Position numbers and translations under genes: made by a program
Notes under the pieces: generated by a model
Told to the model about the DNA's origin: nothing
What the model saw: only the letters and a program-made list of their open reading frames with translations
Databases searched by the model: none
From: Bryum argenteum
Lineage: Eukaryota > Streptophyta > Bryopsida > Bryales > Bryaceae
Direction: 5' to 3'
NCBI GenBank assembly: GCA_037043015.1
Contig: CM073326.1
Coordinates: forward strand, 19,476,345-19,540,344
Length of the DNA stretch: 64,000 bases
Shown here: positions 23,710 through 37,200 of the stretch, in pieces
Layout of the letters: each line of letters begins with the position of its first letter
Numbering within the stretch: the stretch's first letter is position 1

Positions 23710-24760
23710 TATTCAACCCTTTCCTCTCTTTATTTGTCCTCCCCTACACTTTGCCTTTGCCCTTCTCAGCCGGCCGTGCCCACACCCCTCCTTGCTTCCC
23801 ACCATGTCCACCTCTGCCACATTTGCTCAAATGACTCAAATTTGTGAAAATCTAGTTTTAACTACATGATTTTTTTTTAGCATTTTGCTGAAAATATACT
23901 CCAAATTACTAAAAACTTGTAATTAAAGTAATCAAAATGAAGGTTGTGTAGTTATCACAATATTTGATAATTGAGTTACTTCATATTTCCATTATCACGA
24001 TTTGTAAAAATCACAATAACGAGTGAAAATGGAGGTTGTGTAAATATCATGATATTTATTATTGGGTTGCCAAACGTAACTTAAGTATACTACAAGATTA
24101 TACGATAAAGATCTAAAGGTGCGTTTGACAACCCAATAATCAAGACTAAGTTTGGGAGTGGAATATATATATAATTTTTTTTTTTTTTAAATGTTTTCTA
24201 GACAAGATATAGACGACCTTCGTCCTACTTATTATTGTGTTTTTCACATGTCACAATTATAATAGGAATATGAAGGGGCATTTGACGAAGGGTGGGGAAG
24301 GAAAATAGCAAACAGTGTGAGGGAACGGCTGAAATATTGAGGTTGAGACCTCTCTTTTCATTTCCTATGTAATATCATGATTTTGGAAATAATATGATCT
24401 CGGTTATCATGATTATGATTGGTGCCAAAGGGGTGATCACTAATGAATATTTTGATTCTCGAAATATCTTGATTTTCCATAAAATATCATGATATTGATA
24501 TTATGATATCATCATAATAATGGATTGCCAAACCAATGGTCATGGGGGAATACTGTGATTTGGGGTGAAATGTCATGATATTGAGGCGGTTGCCAAACAC
24601 ACCCTCAATAGCTTTGTGTTCATTTTGTTCTATCATGTTCCTTAAAAAAATTGCTAAAAATAGTTAGGGATGTGTAGGGGTGGAGCCGAACACACTCACT
24701 TCAACATGCACAAGCAATTTTTCCTTGAATTTGCTCACAAGGGAAGGAGTTGTTAATTCA
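23710..24760. mobile_element. hAT-like MITE remnants (GGTGTGTTTGGCAACC ends)
   Basis: Near 24118 the words AGGTGCGTTTGACAACCC and near 24577-24605 the inverted GGTTGCCAAACACACCC could be the ends of one element of about 490 bp; another GGGTTGCCAAACG stands at about 24064. The region is rich in CATGATAT palindromes. No clear target duplication, so class is a guess. Confidence 0.35.
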
Positions 24761-24817
24761 TGGATAACTTTGTCGCATGGATGTGAGTGCAAATTTTGGC
24801 AGTTTGCTGAGGTGACC

Positions 24818-24824
24818 TATAAAG
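24818..24824 (+). promoter_or_regulatory. Possible TATA box upstream of the Dof gene
   Basis: TATAAAG on the plus strand, 570 bp before the Dof ATG; a pyrimidine-rich stretch (about 25010-25120) follows and could be leader. Weak, positional evidence only. Confidence 0.3.
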
Positions 24825-25335
24825 GCCTCGGTTTGTCTTTCTTCCTTTGATTTGTTGAAGCACAGGAATTAGTAAGGGTATGAGAAATGCAAGGGAAATA
24901 GTGTGACTGGAGGCGTCTGTGAGTGAGTATTGGGGTGTGAGAGAGTAACGCCATACGGACAGCGTGAGTCCACGTCTCCCAGATATTTGCCACCACCTCA
25001 TCACCCGATCCCCAACTCCACCACACGACCCAAATCGACAACCCCTCCACCCCTTTCCCTTCCCTCCCCTCCCCTTCCCATCCCCCTCGACCAGGCTCGC
25101 CCGTGCCTTCCGTCCCCCTCCCGCATGCCCGACTACTGGAACTGCAAAGCATTCCACCCTACCTGCATGCACGCACGCCTGTCCCATCTAGCATCATTAG
25201 AATTGCCAATTCCAGCCCCCCACCAAGCTAGCTGATTCAATTCAAGGATTCCCAACCATGCTAGTAGTGCCGCACCCCCATCCGCGAGCTGATCGAATTC
25301 CCCTCACCACCCTCTTGATCGCTAGTTTCTAGTCA

Positions 25336-25374
25336 ATGATTGTCTGCGTGTGTGGGTCTGCTACTAGAATCTAG
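25336..25374 (+). promoter_or_regulatory. Upstream ORF in the Dof leader
   Basis: ATG followed by 11 codons and TAG, ending 19 bp before the Dof start and in another frame. If in the transcript it would lower translation of the Dof protein or require leaky scanning. Confidence 0.45.
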
Positions 25375-25393
25375 TGCAAACGAGTCACCAGCC

Positions 25394-26161
25394 ATGATGC
25401 CATTGGCGGAGACGAAGAAGGCTGCAGGTGCAGGTGCTGGCGCTGCTGGTACTGGTGCTGGTGCTGGGGCCAGCAGCGCCAAGCTCAAGGAGGCGGGCAA
25501 GCCCGTGGAGACTCTGCCGTGTCCGCGCTGCGAGTCCATGAACACCAAGTTCTGCTACTACAACAATTACAGCGTCACGCAGCCGCGCCACTTCTGCCGC
25601 CAATGCCAGCGCTACTGGACCGCGGGCGGCACGCTCCGCAACGTCCCCGTGGGCGGAGGCTCCCGCAAGAAGAATCGCGGCCCTCGGATCGAACCGTACC
25701 ACCAGCACCACCACCAGCAACGCGCCATGCGCATGCCTGGCGCGCCGTTCGGCTACATGCCGCAGCCTACCGCGTTCGTGACCCCGGATATGGCCGCCCA
25801 TTACGGCATGATGTACCCGACGGCTGTGACCCCACTGCCCCTGCAGTCACGACCAGCCGCTGCACCTGGGCTCACATTCGAATTGAATCTTCAAGCAGCT
25901 GCTGCTGCTGCGGCCGCCGCTGCTGCTGCTGCTGAGCCGCAATCTACTATCCCCCCGCAGGCTCCTGAATTCACCACATTGCTGCAGCCAGCCCCGGTTG
26001 TGAATCCCAAGACGGCGTCGCCCCCGCACGGTTCCAGTACCATCGAAGAAGAAGGCAGCACTCCGACGAATGGGTACTCAAACAGCGGCTATGAAGAAGG
26101 TGATGCAGTGTCATCGATGTGGAACGAAATGCACGACATGGACAATGTCTTGTTTCAGTAG
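25394..26161 (+). CDS. Dof (C2C2) transcription factor
   Basis: A 255-residue nuclear DNA-binding protein; Dof factors bind AAAG cores. The Dof zinc finger has Cys43, Cys46, Cys68 and Cys71 (C-x2-C-x21-C-x2-C), with the diagnostic CYYNNYS, QPRHFC and RYWTAGG and a basic tail (GGGSRKKNR). Before it is a Gly/Ala repeat; after it are a His/Gln-rich stretch, a poly-Ala tract near residues 185-195 and a Ser/Gly/Glu-rich end ([13 protein letters not shown]), perhaps activating. Single exon. The start is the first ATG of MMPLAETKK; the frame is open further 5' but only from a TTG. Sequence is much more GC-rich than its surroundings, as expected for a host gene. Confidence 0.95.
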   Translation: MMPLAETKKAAGAGAGAAGTGAGAGASSAKLKEAGKPVETLPCPRCESMNTKFCYYNNYSVTQPRHFCRQCQRYWTAGGTLRNVPVGGGSRKKNRGPRIEPYHQHHHQQRAMRMPGAPFGYMPQPTAFVTPDMAAHYGMMYPTAVTPLPLQSRPAAAPGLTFELNLQAAAAAAAAAAAAAEPQSTIPPQAPEFTTLLQPAPVVNPKTASPPHGSSTIEEEGSTPTNGYSNSGYEEGDAVSSMWNEMHDMDNVLFQ

Positions 26162-26568
26162 ACGGATTCGCGGTGAGGGGTTGCTGAATCTACCTGTACA
26201 TTTTTTGGATCAGACAGACAGTGAGCCTGCTGGAAGGAGGATTATCAATTTGTGCATAGAGAATTGAGTATCATTTGTAGCTTCCTATCATTTTAGATTT
26301 AAGTGTTAAGATCAATTTATAGTAGTCAGTCATGATTTTTCTTGCTGTGAGTGATTGAGGTCCCTGATCTCAGATGTTGCTGCTGTTTCCCGTGAGTTTG
26401 ATCGCGGGTTCTGCGTGTAATATATGTGCCATATTGTGTAAAGCTGGCTTGTACCTGTGGTTTGGATCTTCGCGATTTTACTTTGTTATCTAGACTGGGC
26501 ATCTGCACTTTTTTCCATGATCACGGCACTCAGATTCTTCACCGTGCCGTTACGCAATTGCCCCTGCT

Positions 26569-26574
26569 AATAAA
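26569..26574 (+). terminator. Poly(A) signal candidate for the Dof gene
   Basis: AATAAA about 400 bp after the Dof stop, in an AT-rich stretch; position suits a plant near-upstream element. Confidence 0.4.
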
Positions 26575-26599
26575 GCTTGATTGTGTAAGCAATATCGAG

Positions 26600-27410
26600 C
26601 ATAGTAGCATGCAACTGTCTCGAGAAGAACCAATCTCTAACAATTAATGTTAAGTGTTAACCATCTACGCGATGGTTACAACTTCCTGTCTTCCAAATCC
26701 ATGCCACTCAAGGTAACTGCTTAAATGCATTGTGCGTCAGATTTATCACAATATTTTTAGTCACTTTTATGCTAAATCGCACTTTTGATTAAAAACTCCC
26801 GAATACTCAACAGTTCGTTGTCAGTTGACTACTGAATCCGAAAGTGCTCTTTCATGTGAGTGGGAGTATTGATTCCGAAAGTGCGCCCAAAAACTCTTTC
26901 ATGTGACCCCTCGGTAACCAAGTTCTACAATGGGCATGTGGAAAGCAATCGCCAATCACAAGTGTACACCAGGACTCCGAAGTCGGGCATGTGGTCACCG
27001 GAAAGCGATCAATCACAACTATACACGATATCAAATATTCGCTTGTGAAAGTGAAACAAAAAAGTAAGATTGCAAATCGTGACTCTTGTACCAATTGGTC
27101 GCAGTCAAAAGTCTTCCACGGGAAAAGGAAATGATAACCTTGACTTCATCATTTGCATTGTTGGAAAGAAAGGGACTCAATGACTCTGAAAATTGGGCTT
27201 CAATCTCATGAGCGTCAACTGATTTCACGTTATTGTAGGCACGATTGATTCACACCTGACAAAACTGTTTGCATTATTTGGAATTTCTAAGTTACAGCGT
27301 CACAAGTACAGCCACAGTCATTGCATCCATTAGGGGATGTGACTGAAGAAGACTTGGACCAACATCGCTACCTTGAATGGGCTGATAAATCCACTGTACA
27401 TACGATACTA
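26600..27410. other. Intergenic between Dof and VPS37 (convergent)
   Basis: Imperfect direct repeats (CCGAAAGTGC...CTTTCATGTGA at about 26838 and 26876; GGGCATGTGG...AAAGC at about 26932 and 26984). No gene seen. Confidence 0.4.
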
Positions 27411-27416
27411 TCGAGA

Positions 27417-29327
27417 CTACCCTGGAGTAATGGAGGAAAGTGCTGCCATGCGAATCAAACAACGTCTATGATAGAGGAGACGATGCTTGCGGTACTTTTG
27501 AATGAACTCTAGCAGTTCGATTTCTCCTGCTAGAAAGCTGCGGTGCAGGTTCTCAGACTCTTCATCGGCTTCATTGGCGGCACCTGCACATTTATGACGA
27601 TACGCCCATTCAGAATTCCGAAGTGATACACATGTGGAAGCTTACGTACTTTATGGAAGCAGTACTTGTGAGTTTCAATCACCTTGAAGTTGGTTGAGAA
27701 GAGACTGGGGCGAGCAACTCTCCCGCACCTCCCTGTATCGCTTATCGAGTTCCTCGAACTTTTCTCGACTGGCAGCTAGCTCTGTGTTCCGTATTATCAT
27801 GCACTGACGCACACAAATAACATCAGACCAACTGCAACAATAAACGTACACCTCAACTCAAGCGAATGGCATTTGGAGTTTCATCTCTATGCTATGCTTG
27901 AACATGGCTGAAAAAAGCACAAATACATTCTACTACCTGGGTCCTGAGTTCGGCAATTTCCGACTCTTTGCTCAGATTGTTCCCTGCAAAAACATGAGTC
28001 CCACATAAGAAACACAGCAGGACAATTTCTGGTAAAAGCTGAATAATGTAACGGGGGAGAGGATGACGCAAGTAAACAAGCAATCGTACTCACTTGATTC
28101 GTCTAGGGTAGATTTCCTCAGCTCATCGCTGATCTGCAAGTTACTCATTACGACATGAATTCATCAATGTCAGGAGATGGAAAGACGAACAAAGCAACTC
28201 AGCTGAGCTTCATGGCAGAACAATATTCACTCAAAAATGGCACAGAAACAGAGCTAAGAATTTATAACTTCGACGGAAAGAGACATAAGACACAATGCTT
28301 CGAAGAGATACGCAAGCTAAGCAAGCTCTGATGATTCGTGATCCTCGAGAGTGTGTACTGGAGAATCAACAAACTGATGCCTCCTAATCCCTGAAAACGA
28401 TGAGGCAATACCTTGTCCACCCGCCTCACTTCATCAAGTGAATGTAGAAACGCATTGTATGCATCCTTGTCATTGAGTAACAGTGTCAGCTCCTCTGGAC
28501 TGCACGTGAGATAAGCAATTAGTGAAAAGAGACCAGCTTTGTTCTGACCAGACAATACCACCAGTTTCGCTTGAAAGCATAACGGCATCGGCGAACCTGA
28601 ATACGGAATTGATAAGAAATGGTGCACATCATCCTTAAAGCTACAAAGTGATCCTCCACTTGCCGATTCTGCTCACCTTTTCTCATGCAAGCTTGCAACG
28701 GAATTCGAAGAAGGCGGATTTCGTGAGTAGGACCCCGACGACGAAGTAGGCACACCAGTTGGCGGTGGGTAGACCCCGGAAGTACTGGGAGGGTACACTC
28801 CTGGAGGCGGACGATAATCAGTATGGCGAGCGGGAGGATTGAAAGCAGGTCCAAAATTAGGACGTGGCGGTGGTGGCTCGCGTGATGGTCCACTAGTAGC
28901 GATGGAAGGAGGATACCAGCTCTGCGATGGAGGAGGCGGTTGTCCTTGTTGCTGTTGCTGCCCACCCCTGCATCACAACCAAACACCATCCCACGCTGAG
29001 CTCCAGCCAACCTCACGTTCCTCCCGTACAATTCAAATTACCACCGACGCAACAGCATCTCGGGAGTCCAATCCCAGAAAGTCAACGGCCTGGAAACCCT
29101 AGAGATGATGGATGTGCGCATAATCGTAAAACCTGTGAAACACGCTATCTGGCGATTCGTACCCAATTATGTGCGAGGTGGATTTAATCAAACACTGGAA
29201 GCAAAGCGAGAGGTGATACCTTAAGAAGCGGAATAGAATGGGTTCAAGTAGAAGGGCCAATCGATCCGGTGAGTTGGCAGGAGAATTAAGATGAGGGATA
29301 TAATGAAACTTGCCTGGAGTATAACAT
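27417..29327 (-). CDS. VPS37: ESCRT-I subunit VPS37
   Basis: Component of ESCRT-I (with VPS23 and VPS28), sorting ubiquitinated membrane proteins into multivesicular bodies. Seven exons, all in phase: 29314-29327, 28677-28967, 28412-28499, 28094-28133, 27937-27983, 27683-27803, 27417-27583; 255 residues. N terminus is Gln/Pro/Tyr-rich (GQQQQQGQPPPPSQSWYPPS), as in plant VPS37-1. The Mod(r) domain follows: SPEELTLLLNDKDAYNAFLH, then SKESEIAELRTQ, a helical coiled coil, and the C-terminal LIRMAALSSITPG. The 14-nt first coding exon (MLYS plus two bases) is the least certain part: it needs a GC-AG intron (AG|GCAAGT), but its phase fits. The LLLNDKDAY block leaves little doubt about the family. 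Confidence 0.88.
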
Positions 29328-29399
29328 GGTGATGAAGCTCCACGGGGATCGAGCAAAAGCGGATCGATCCCGCACCAGCAACGACGAAGACGAGGACTA

Positions 29400-31190
29400 T
29401 GAATTCTCCAAGCAAAAGCTCTCCCTCAACCCTAAAGCTTCTGGTGCGAGAGGAAGAGACTCTCTCATACCCGACCCAGGTCTTAAGTGAGGTCCGTATA
29501 ATCCGACCGACACGGCCCTTTCCCGACTGCAGACCCCGCATGACTTTTGTGGTACGATACCGGGCCATCCTTTGTCTGCACGGTATAATACAGTATAGTG
29601 CACCCATCACCGTGACTGAGGATACTTGGCATTGCCGAGCCTCACTCTTAATCTTCTCTAACTTTACAGTGAATATTTTACTAGAAAAACGGAACGCGAC
29701 AGAATGACCTTCTTCTAGAAAGTTATTCATCTTTATTGTAAAAATATTCTAATTAAAATAAAAATACTCTTAAAAGACATCAAAAACTTTCTCGGTTTAA
29801 ATAAATGCTTTGCAATGGTGAAAATTACTCTGAAATTCACAAGGAAAAAGGGTCCAAATCTAAACCCCTTGCACTAAAATTAATGCCATATCTGCATCAC
29901 ATCTTGGATTCACATAATTGACTTTGATTGGATCCAGTTGCGTAAATTTCTTTTTTTAACTGTAGTATGCTCATTCGCAGAGAAGTTAAGAGAAGATTTC
30001 TAGTTTCATTAACAACTTGTATCTCTATAGGTTAAGTTGAACCTCCAATCTTCCCATATACCCTAAGAAAATGACTTTTTGAAGGTTGATACCATTGACT
30101 AATTTTCACTCAATATATAAAAGCTTTTCAATCATGATACTGGAACAACTTCAATCTCATGAGTTTAGCAATTTGTAAAACAAAAAAGGACGTATTGAAT
30201 TTTGAGCGAATTTGAATTGTGCGGCTTCATTTGTGAGTCAATTCATTAATAGTTCCAAGTTGCATGGCTTGGTTTGTAACCTCAACATAATATATTGCAG
30301 TTTTTTTGACCTCCAAAACCAGAAACTGCAATTTTTGACCACCTTGTACATGTTGAGGCATGATTCACTTTAATTTACTTTTTTTTTGTATCTTCAACCG
30401 TAAGATTTTTAACACGCGCGAGCTTTGTTTACAAATTGAATACATGAGGTCATATCCAAAATTGTAATTGTACATGTAGACTTGAACAAGCTTTCGATCA
30501 TAATACTTGTTAAGATTGTGCACTTCTATTGCACATTTGCACCAAATTTGCTTTTGTGATTGACACTTGATACATTGAACAAATGTTGAAGCATATTTTG
30601 ATTTAAAATGTAGATGTCATTAAACAAGCTCGAAATTATTTATGAAAAGGAAAATCATGATCAAATATCATATTGAATTGATGTATATACAAAAGTAAAA
30701 AACTATTAAATAAATCAACTCCAAAGAAAACCTCAATATTTCCATCTAAAGGAGGTTTAATAGGTGATTTCCTTGACTAGATAACTAACATTTTTATACA
30801 CATAAGAAAAATTTGATTTTAGTGGTAACTTTGTAAAAATCCAACAATCAAACAGTATTGTCAGTATATGTGTAGAAATCTTGAAAGAACAACTATAATT
30901 CATCACTTATGAACTCAATGAGGAAGAACAATGAATCCTTCATCTAAATACTACGTTGTTTAGTTTTTTGAGACTTGGTTTCAACTATTAAAACACTTGC
31001 ATTTCTAAGGAGCCATACAATAAAGTGAATGTCATGTGAATATATAAGCTTTTAGACACTCCTATAATCATTTTTGAAGAATATATTGAAATAATCTTTA
31101 CTTACTTTGATTGGATGTTGCAGACCTAAGTTTAAAACCATAACGTTGTGATACCACGACAATCAAAGACATAGTATCCGAATTGTTATA
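29400..31190. other. Intergenic, AT-rich, MITE relics
   Basis: Divergent promoter space between VPS37 and the dynein gene. At about 30300-30420 is a degenerate piece of the 930-bp MITE (GACCTCCAAAACCAGAAACTG, CAACCGTAAGATTTTTAA). No gene seen. Confidence 0.4.
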
Positions 31191-31207
31191 TTTGATTCAC
31201 TCTTACA

Positions 31208-34200
31208 ATGGCGGAAGCACCCATGTCATTAGCAGACAAGATGGCACTCTTGACAGGGAGGAAAAAAGTAGAAGAGAAACCTCCTACACCTCCACCTCGA
31301 GGTTCGTTTCTAACCAAAATTGCCCAATACAGTTGCTTCATCCTTTATTTCTCAATAATTCTTTAACTTGTAGAACCTAAGATAATGCTCAAAATAATTC
31401 AAAAAAGAAAGAATATATATGATATTTTTATAAAAAAAGACTTATATGGGGAAACAATTGAAGATTGTTTTGATTCTAAAGCAAGAAAATGTTGGTTATT
31501 CAAATTGCAGTGCCTGAAGAACACCCCCCTGGAGTAGTTTCATTGTACATCTCCGATACAACTTGTAAAAAATTGAATATTGAAAAGAAAATAGACACAG
31601 AAAACAATGTCCATTTCAAAGCTAATACCAAAGATGTGAAAAAAGACCTCCTAGAAAATGAAGCTACATCGGACTTTTTTGCTATCAAAGATTCATTAAT
31701 GGTAAATAATTTACAATCACCCACAAGTCTAAAAACCCTTAAATGCATATATTGTATTTGCAAGTCCAATTACTTATTATGTTATAAAACACACTTTTGA
31801 GTTATAATTAGCAAAATTAAATCCTTGCTTTTTGCAGAATTATCATGAGGAATATTTTCTCCTCCGTTACATTGCCGATGATCGATATGTTTGTAATCAC
31901 AACTTCGAATTGGTGGTTGTTCTAGAAGTTAGAGAAGCCATTGAAAAGGTGAAAAGGTGTTGTATATATTAATTCATGATCAAATATCTAAAATTGTGAT
32001 GTTATTAAAATAATAATTGTTGTTGTAGAAGGTTCTCTTAGAGCGATATATGATTTTAAAAAATTTATTTTAGGCCTTGCAAGATAAAATTGATGCGGCT
32101 AAAGCAGCGGAAGGGCCTAGATTTTGGATAAATCTGGGTAGTGATATGGAAGTGGATGCTGAAAGAATACCAGAAACAAAAGAACCTGTGCAGTTCGTTG
32201 CCTTGTACAACATTCTATACTATCAATATTTGTACGAATATGAAGAAAAAAAAACTAGAGTCACTTTTTCTATACTTTATGTGTCTAACGATGAATTACA
32301 TTTGATTGGTCTCATGCTTTTGAAATATTTTTCATCTTGCTAAAATACTTCATGGAACGTACTTTAGGTTGTGATTAAGGCAACAAAGAAATGTAAAGAA
32401 TTTTATCAAAAAGGAACACTTGCTGATCGAGAAGCTTATGTAAGAATATATCAACTAAAGAACTTCTATACAGAATGTGACTTGCTCTTCAATGATGCAT
32501 TAGAAACTTCAAAGTGTCTTGAAGTGATTAGCGGAAGTTAGAGAATGCGTAAAATCATCAAGTATCCTTTCGTATGCAATTGCATTAAGCTCCTACTTAC
32601 AATTCTCAATTGAAAAAAAAATAAAAAAATAAAAAAAAAATGATAGTATTGTGAAATCAGGAAACATGGACTAGCAGTGCTATGGAATGTCGACCATTTA
32701 AAGACCCCTCCTTTGAACATTTTATGGTTGAACAAGACACGGCTACACAAGCAATACCCATCATAAAAGATATGGGTGCTCAAACAGTTCAGTTAAGACA
32801 ACATAATCACATTGAATTCAAAATGACCGTAATATAATAGTATCTACTACATGTAGGTTATGAAAGTTTACAAATCAAGCTAAACATGACCACATTTTTT
32901 ATTCAGAAAAGTTCATCGAAACAATCAAGTGCAATACCAACCTCACACTAAAGAAGCAGATGAAATAAGAAAAGATCTGAGTAGCAAAGAAATGGGCGAC
33001 TTTCTATCTAGAGCTAAATATAAGTAAGAGTAGTTGATCATATAATCTACATGGTTGAATCGCGTATTTATCCTTGTTTTTACTTATGCATATATTTGAA
33101 CATACAATTGTTGATTAATTTGTTCTTTTTCTTATGGATTAGGTATACAGATGCATTACAACAAAATGAAGTATTTGACTTATTTGAAGACGAGTTTGCT
33201 CACTTTATTGATGATGAGTTACAATATGGAGATCGAGCCGTGACTTCAGTATCGGTACATTAATGTTCATTTTACGCACACTCAATCATGTTGTCCTCTT
33301 CTTACAATGAATGCATCTATCGCATCAACCATTCATTTCATTCCAGATATCTTTCGATCGTATTCTTGTTAACACCAATTATACATCTTGTATACAAAAT
33401 TATAAACATTACATTATTCTTCCAATTGATTTTTGAGACTAAGAAGGTGCCACATGAAAACTCAATCTCGTTCAGTTCATAACTACATGGTTAACAAGTG
33501 CAAAGAGTCTCAATAAAGTATATGGTATATTACATTGAAGATTTTCTAGATTATGATTCAATCAAAAATAGTTGGCCTTATACATACATTTTTTTTGGTA
33601 CTATATCTTCAAATAGATTACTTTTACAATATACAAAGACATACATTCCTCGAACTTGAAATCCAATCTACCTAGCGTGGAACAACAGTTGACAAAATTA
33701 CATTTGCTTTTTGTTTGATTAGCATCTATAGCCCGTGCACGACCATATCTCAAATCTATGAACATAATTTTGTTGAATCTGATTCTAAGAAACACAACCG
33801 CAAGATCTTGTTTAAAACTATCTAATTAGTCTACCCACCAGTTTTTATCAAATTTTACTGAAGAATACATTGAGTCAAAACTTTCACTTTTGTCTAAACA
33901 ACATATCCATTTAAAGCAAATCGACCACAATATTGACATGAGAGGTTAAATCCAAAACACTAGGACACTTTGAAAACTGAAACATTTGTTTTGATCCGAT
34001 TGAATGATGTATAGGAATACCAATCATTTATGGAACTGAACTACGGAAAAAACAAAATGGTTTCGGCGATTGATTGGATGCCTGGAAAACGAGGCATTGT
34101 TGCAGTGGCAATCACGGCAACTCATTCATTTGATGAAAGATGTCAACTGGCATTCCGGCCTGCTCATTCTTATGTCTTATTATGGTCTTTTGCGGATCCT

Positions 34201-37200
34201 GTCCATCCATGGGTACCCAATCACACTACTCTTTACTTCAATTACTAAGTCTTTAATTTTATTACCATTTTAACCCCTAAATTTCCTTGTTGCAAAACGG
34301 TTTAAGTCATAACATTTGACCTTTGTTTAGATTAAGCTCAGCAAATCTTAATCTAAGCATTATTTAAAAGATTCAACCGTAAGATCTCAAAGTTCACTTG
34401 ACATCATTCTCACATACCAAATTTGAACCGTTCAATCTTCCTCATTTGTGAGATTATAATGGTCAAAGTTGGCTGAGTTTTTTTCCTGCGGGAACCTCCA
34501 AAACCCGTTTCGGGTTTTAAGGAAAGTTAGGGGTAAAATGCTTAGGATTTGGAGAATGTTGACAGTAATGGGTGTCTTTATCGATTGTAATTGTCCAGGC
34601 AGTACTAGAAAGTGCTTCCGACGTCTTTAGTCTTCGATTCAATACGGTGAAAGCAAATATCATAGCTGGTGGTTGTTTCAATGGCCAGGTATGGCTTACA
34701 AACATGTAACATACAATTGACTAAAAAATATCTAAACTAGATATATAAGTGATGTTTATCTATAGAGTCGTATTCATTGCTATGATAGAAGTGCATTGTG
34801 TAGGTCATGGTTTGGGACCTTGCAAAGGCTCAAGAATACCAAGATAGGCGAGATAGGAAAGAGCCTGAAGAACCGGAGCCGTTTCTGGTGAGAGAAAAGA
34901 AAGGAGAGAAAAAGGCATTGGAACCTCCAGTTGTGCAGTTTCATTTGCTTAGCGTTGCAGCTCTTTCCCATGACTCTATTGTTTCCGACATACATTGGCT
35001 TCCAAGGGACTTTCAAGTAACTCCCTACTTTCTTCTTCTTGAATCATTTTATCATCTCATGTTATTTAAATGAATATGCACACATTTAGATCATGACTTT
35101 TGAGAACCTTAGATTATTATCGCTATTAACCCCTAAAGGCCCCTAATTTACATTATTTGTATCTTCAAACCGTAAGATCATGAACCTCACTACCTGCACT
35201 AGTACCAAGTAAAATTTCAACAGTTGGATCTAGAAATTTCAGGATTCATCGAGATAAATAAAGTAATTCTAGATGAATATTTTTGTTGGTCTACTTTCTA
35301 ATTATTATGATACAATGTCATAGATTAGTGCCGATGGGGTCGCAAACAATGGTGAAACGAATCTCATTGCCTCCGTTTCTGCTGATGGAACGGTATACAT
35401 AGCCATCAACCTTATGGAATTACATCTATATATATAACAAAATATTGTATTGCGATCCTTCCTTCTTTATGTTTTTTAGATTATGTAAAATAAAATTAAT
35501 ATTAAAATTAATAAAAAAACAAAAAAACAAAAAAAAAAAAACAAAAAAACAACACTGGCATATATAATTCAAACACACGGGATACTTTTTTTGAAAGTAC
35601 CATATAAAGAGCTTCCCGCCGAGACGACCGGTACCTTACTAGTACAGTATAATTTATAAGCATGACATCGTTATTGATTACATGAAAAGTCTATGTAAGA
35701 GCTAAAAAATTTATTATAACATTATTATTACAGACTTAAAAGAGTAAAGAATTGGTTTGGATTCATTTTACTAGATTATATTCTGGGATATCATGTCATC
35801 AAAAGAGCCTGAGTTGGATGCTTCATGGTCAGACGAACGCAAATGGGCTGCATATGAACAACAAAAGTACATGTGGGAGCCCTTGTACAAGTTGGAGCTC
35901 AAATTTGACACTAGGCTCGTAGGACCTTTAAAAATGTCCCGCGGCTACGAGGACGCTATTTATTTATGCAGTACCGAGGTAAACGCTAAATGAGTCATCA
36001 CAAAACATGGTCGTACCCCTCGGAATGCACAAAAAAGTCTCGGAACGCATACACCCTTGGAAACGATTGCATAAAAAATTTCACTCCTGACTCTATGTGT
36101 TAAGATGGGTAGGACTGTATTAATATAAACTCAATGACACTTGACATGGGGAGTCAAGCCGTACATGGAGCTGGAGCAAGGGCAAAAATTCTCTCAACGT
36201 GATTGGTTCATTTCTTGTAGTTCCAAAAGTGAACCAATCACGTTGAGAGAATTTTTGCCCTCCTTCAGTCCCATGTATGACTTGACTCCCCATGTAAAGT
36301 GTGTTCTTCACCAAGCTCAATTTACGAGCCCAATTCACAAATCGTTCTTCCTTTTGAAACATCTACGTTAATTTTTATAATTATGAATTATTTCATTTTT
36401 GTATCATTTTGTGCAGTTTGGAGAAGTGGCGCAAGTAGATTTGAATATTCCTACTGGCTCCTCTAATGTTCTCAAAATTACAGGAGTTCATCAAGGACCT
36501 GTGAGGGCACTTCTTCGGTCACCTTTTTTTGATAATGTCTTTTTATCCGTTGGGATTTGGACATTTGCCTTATGGAAGGATGACATTGAGGTATTCACTT
36601 TTAGTATATTCCTAAAAGAATTCTAAAATGTTGTCGGAAGATTATAATCTTATATGCAATCCCACTATATTTTTATGAGAAGGTCATATTCGTGAGAGAT
36701 CTATAAGTCTCGCTTGTGACGTCGAAGTGCTCCGGCATTTCTGAAACCATGCTCTTGTATGGAATGTTATGTGCGTGAAGGATTCCTCATTACTAATATA
36801 TATATCTCAAGTATATAAGTGTATTTTTGATTCTGCCTCTAATTTTTTAGATGAGAGTAGATTGCATCACAAAATAACTATACATTTATCCTAGTTTTGA
36901 CATACGTTGTTAGAATAAGAACTTACCTCTAATTCTTGGTTGTAGAAACCTATATATGTTTCAAGGAGTTCAGAGGGTTATCTTACATGTGGATGTTGGA
37001 GTCCATCTCGACCTGCAGTCATCTATTTAGGATTGATTGATGGAACTATTGAAATTTGGGACTTGCTTGAGTTTACTCATCAACCATCTATGGTTGTACA
37101 TGCTAGCTCCTGCCAAGTAACAGCTATGGAGTTTTGGAAACTAAAAAGTAAATAATCAATATTGCAAAATTAATTCTCCTTTAATATTTCAATTTGACTC

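Noticed and set aside
24817-25235. Small open frames in the Dof leader region
   Set aside because: Pyrimidine-rich low-complexity leader; no conserved product visible.
25385-25935. Open frames overlapping the Dof gene in other frames
   Set aside because: Shadows of GC-rich coding sequence; only the Dof frame shows a conserved domain.
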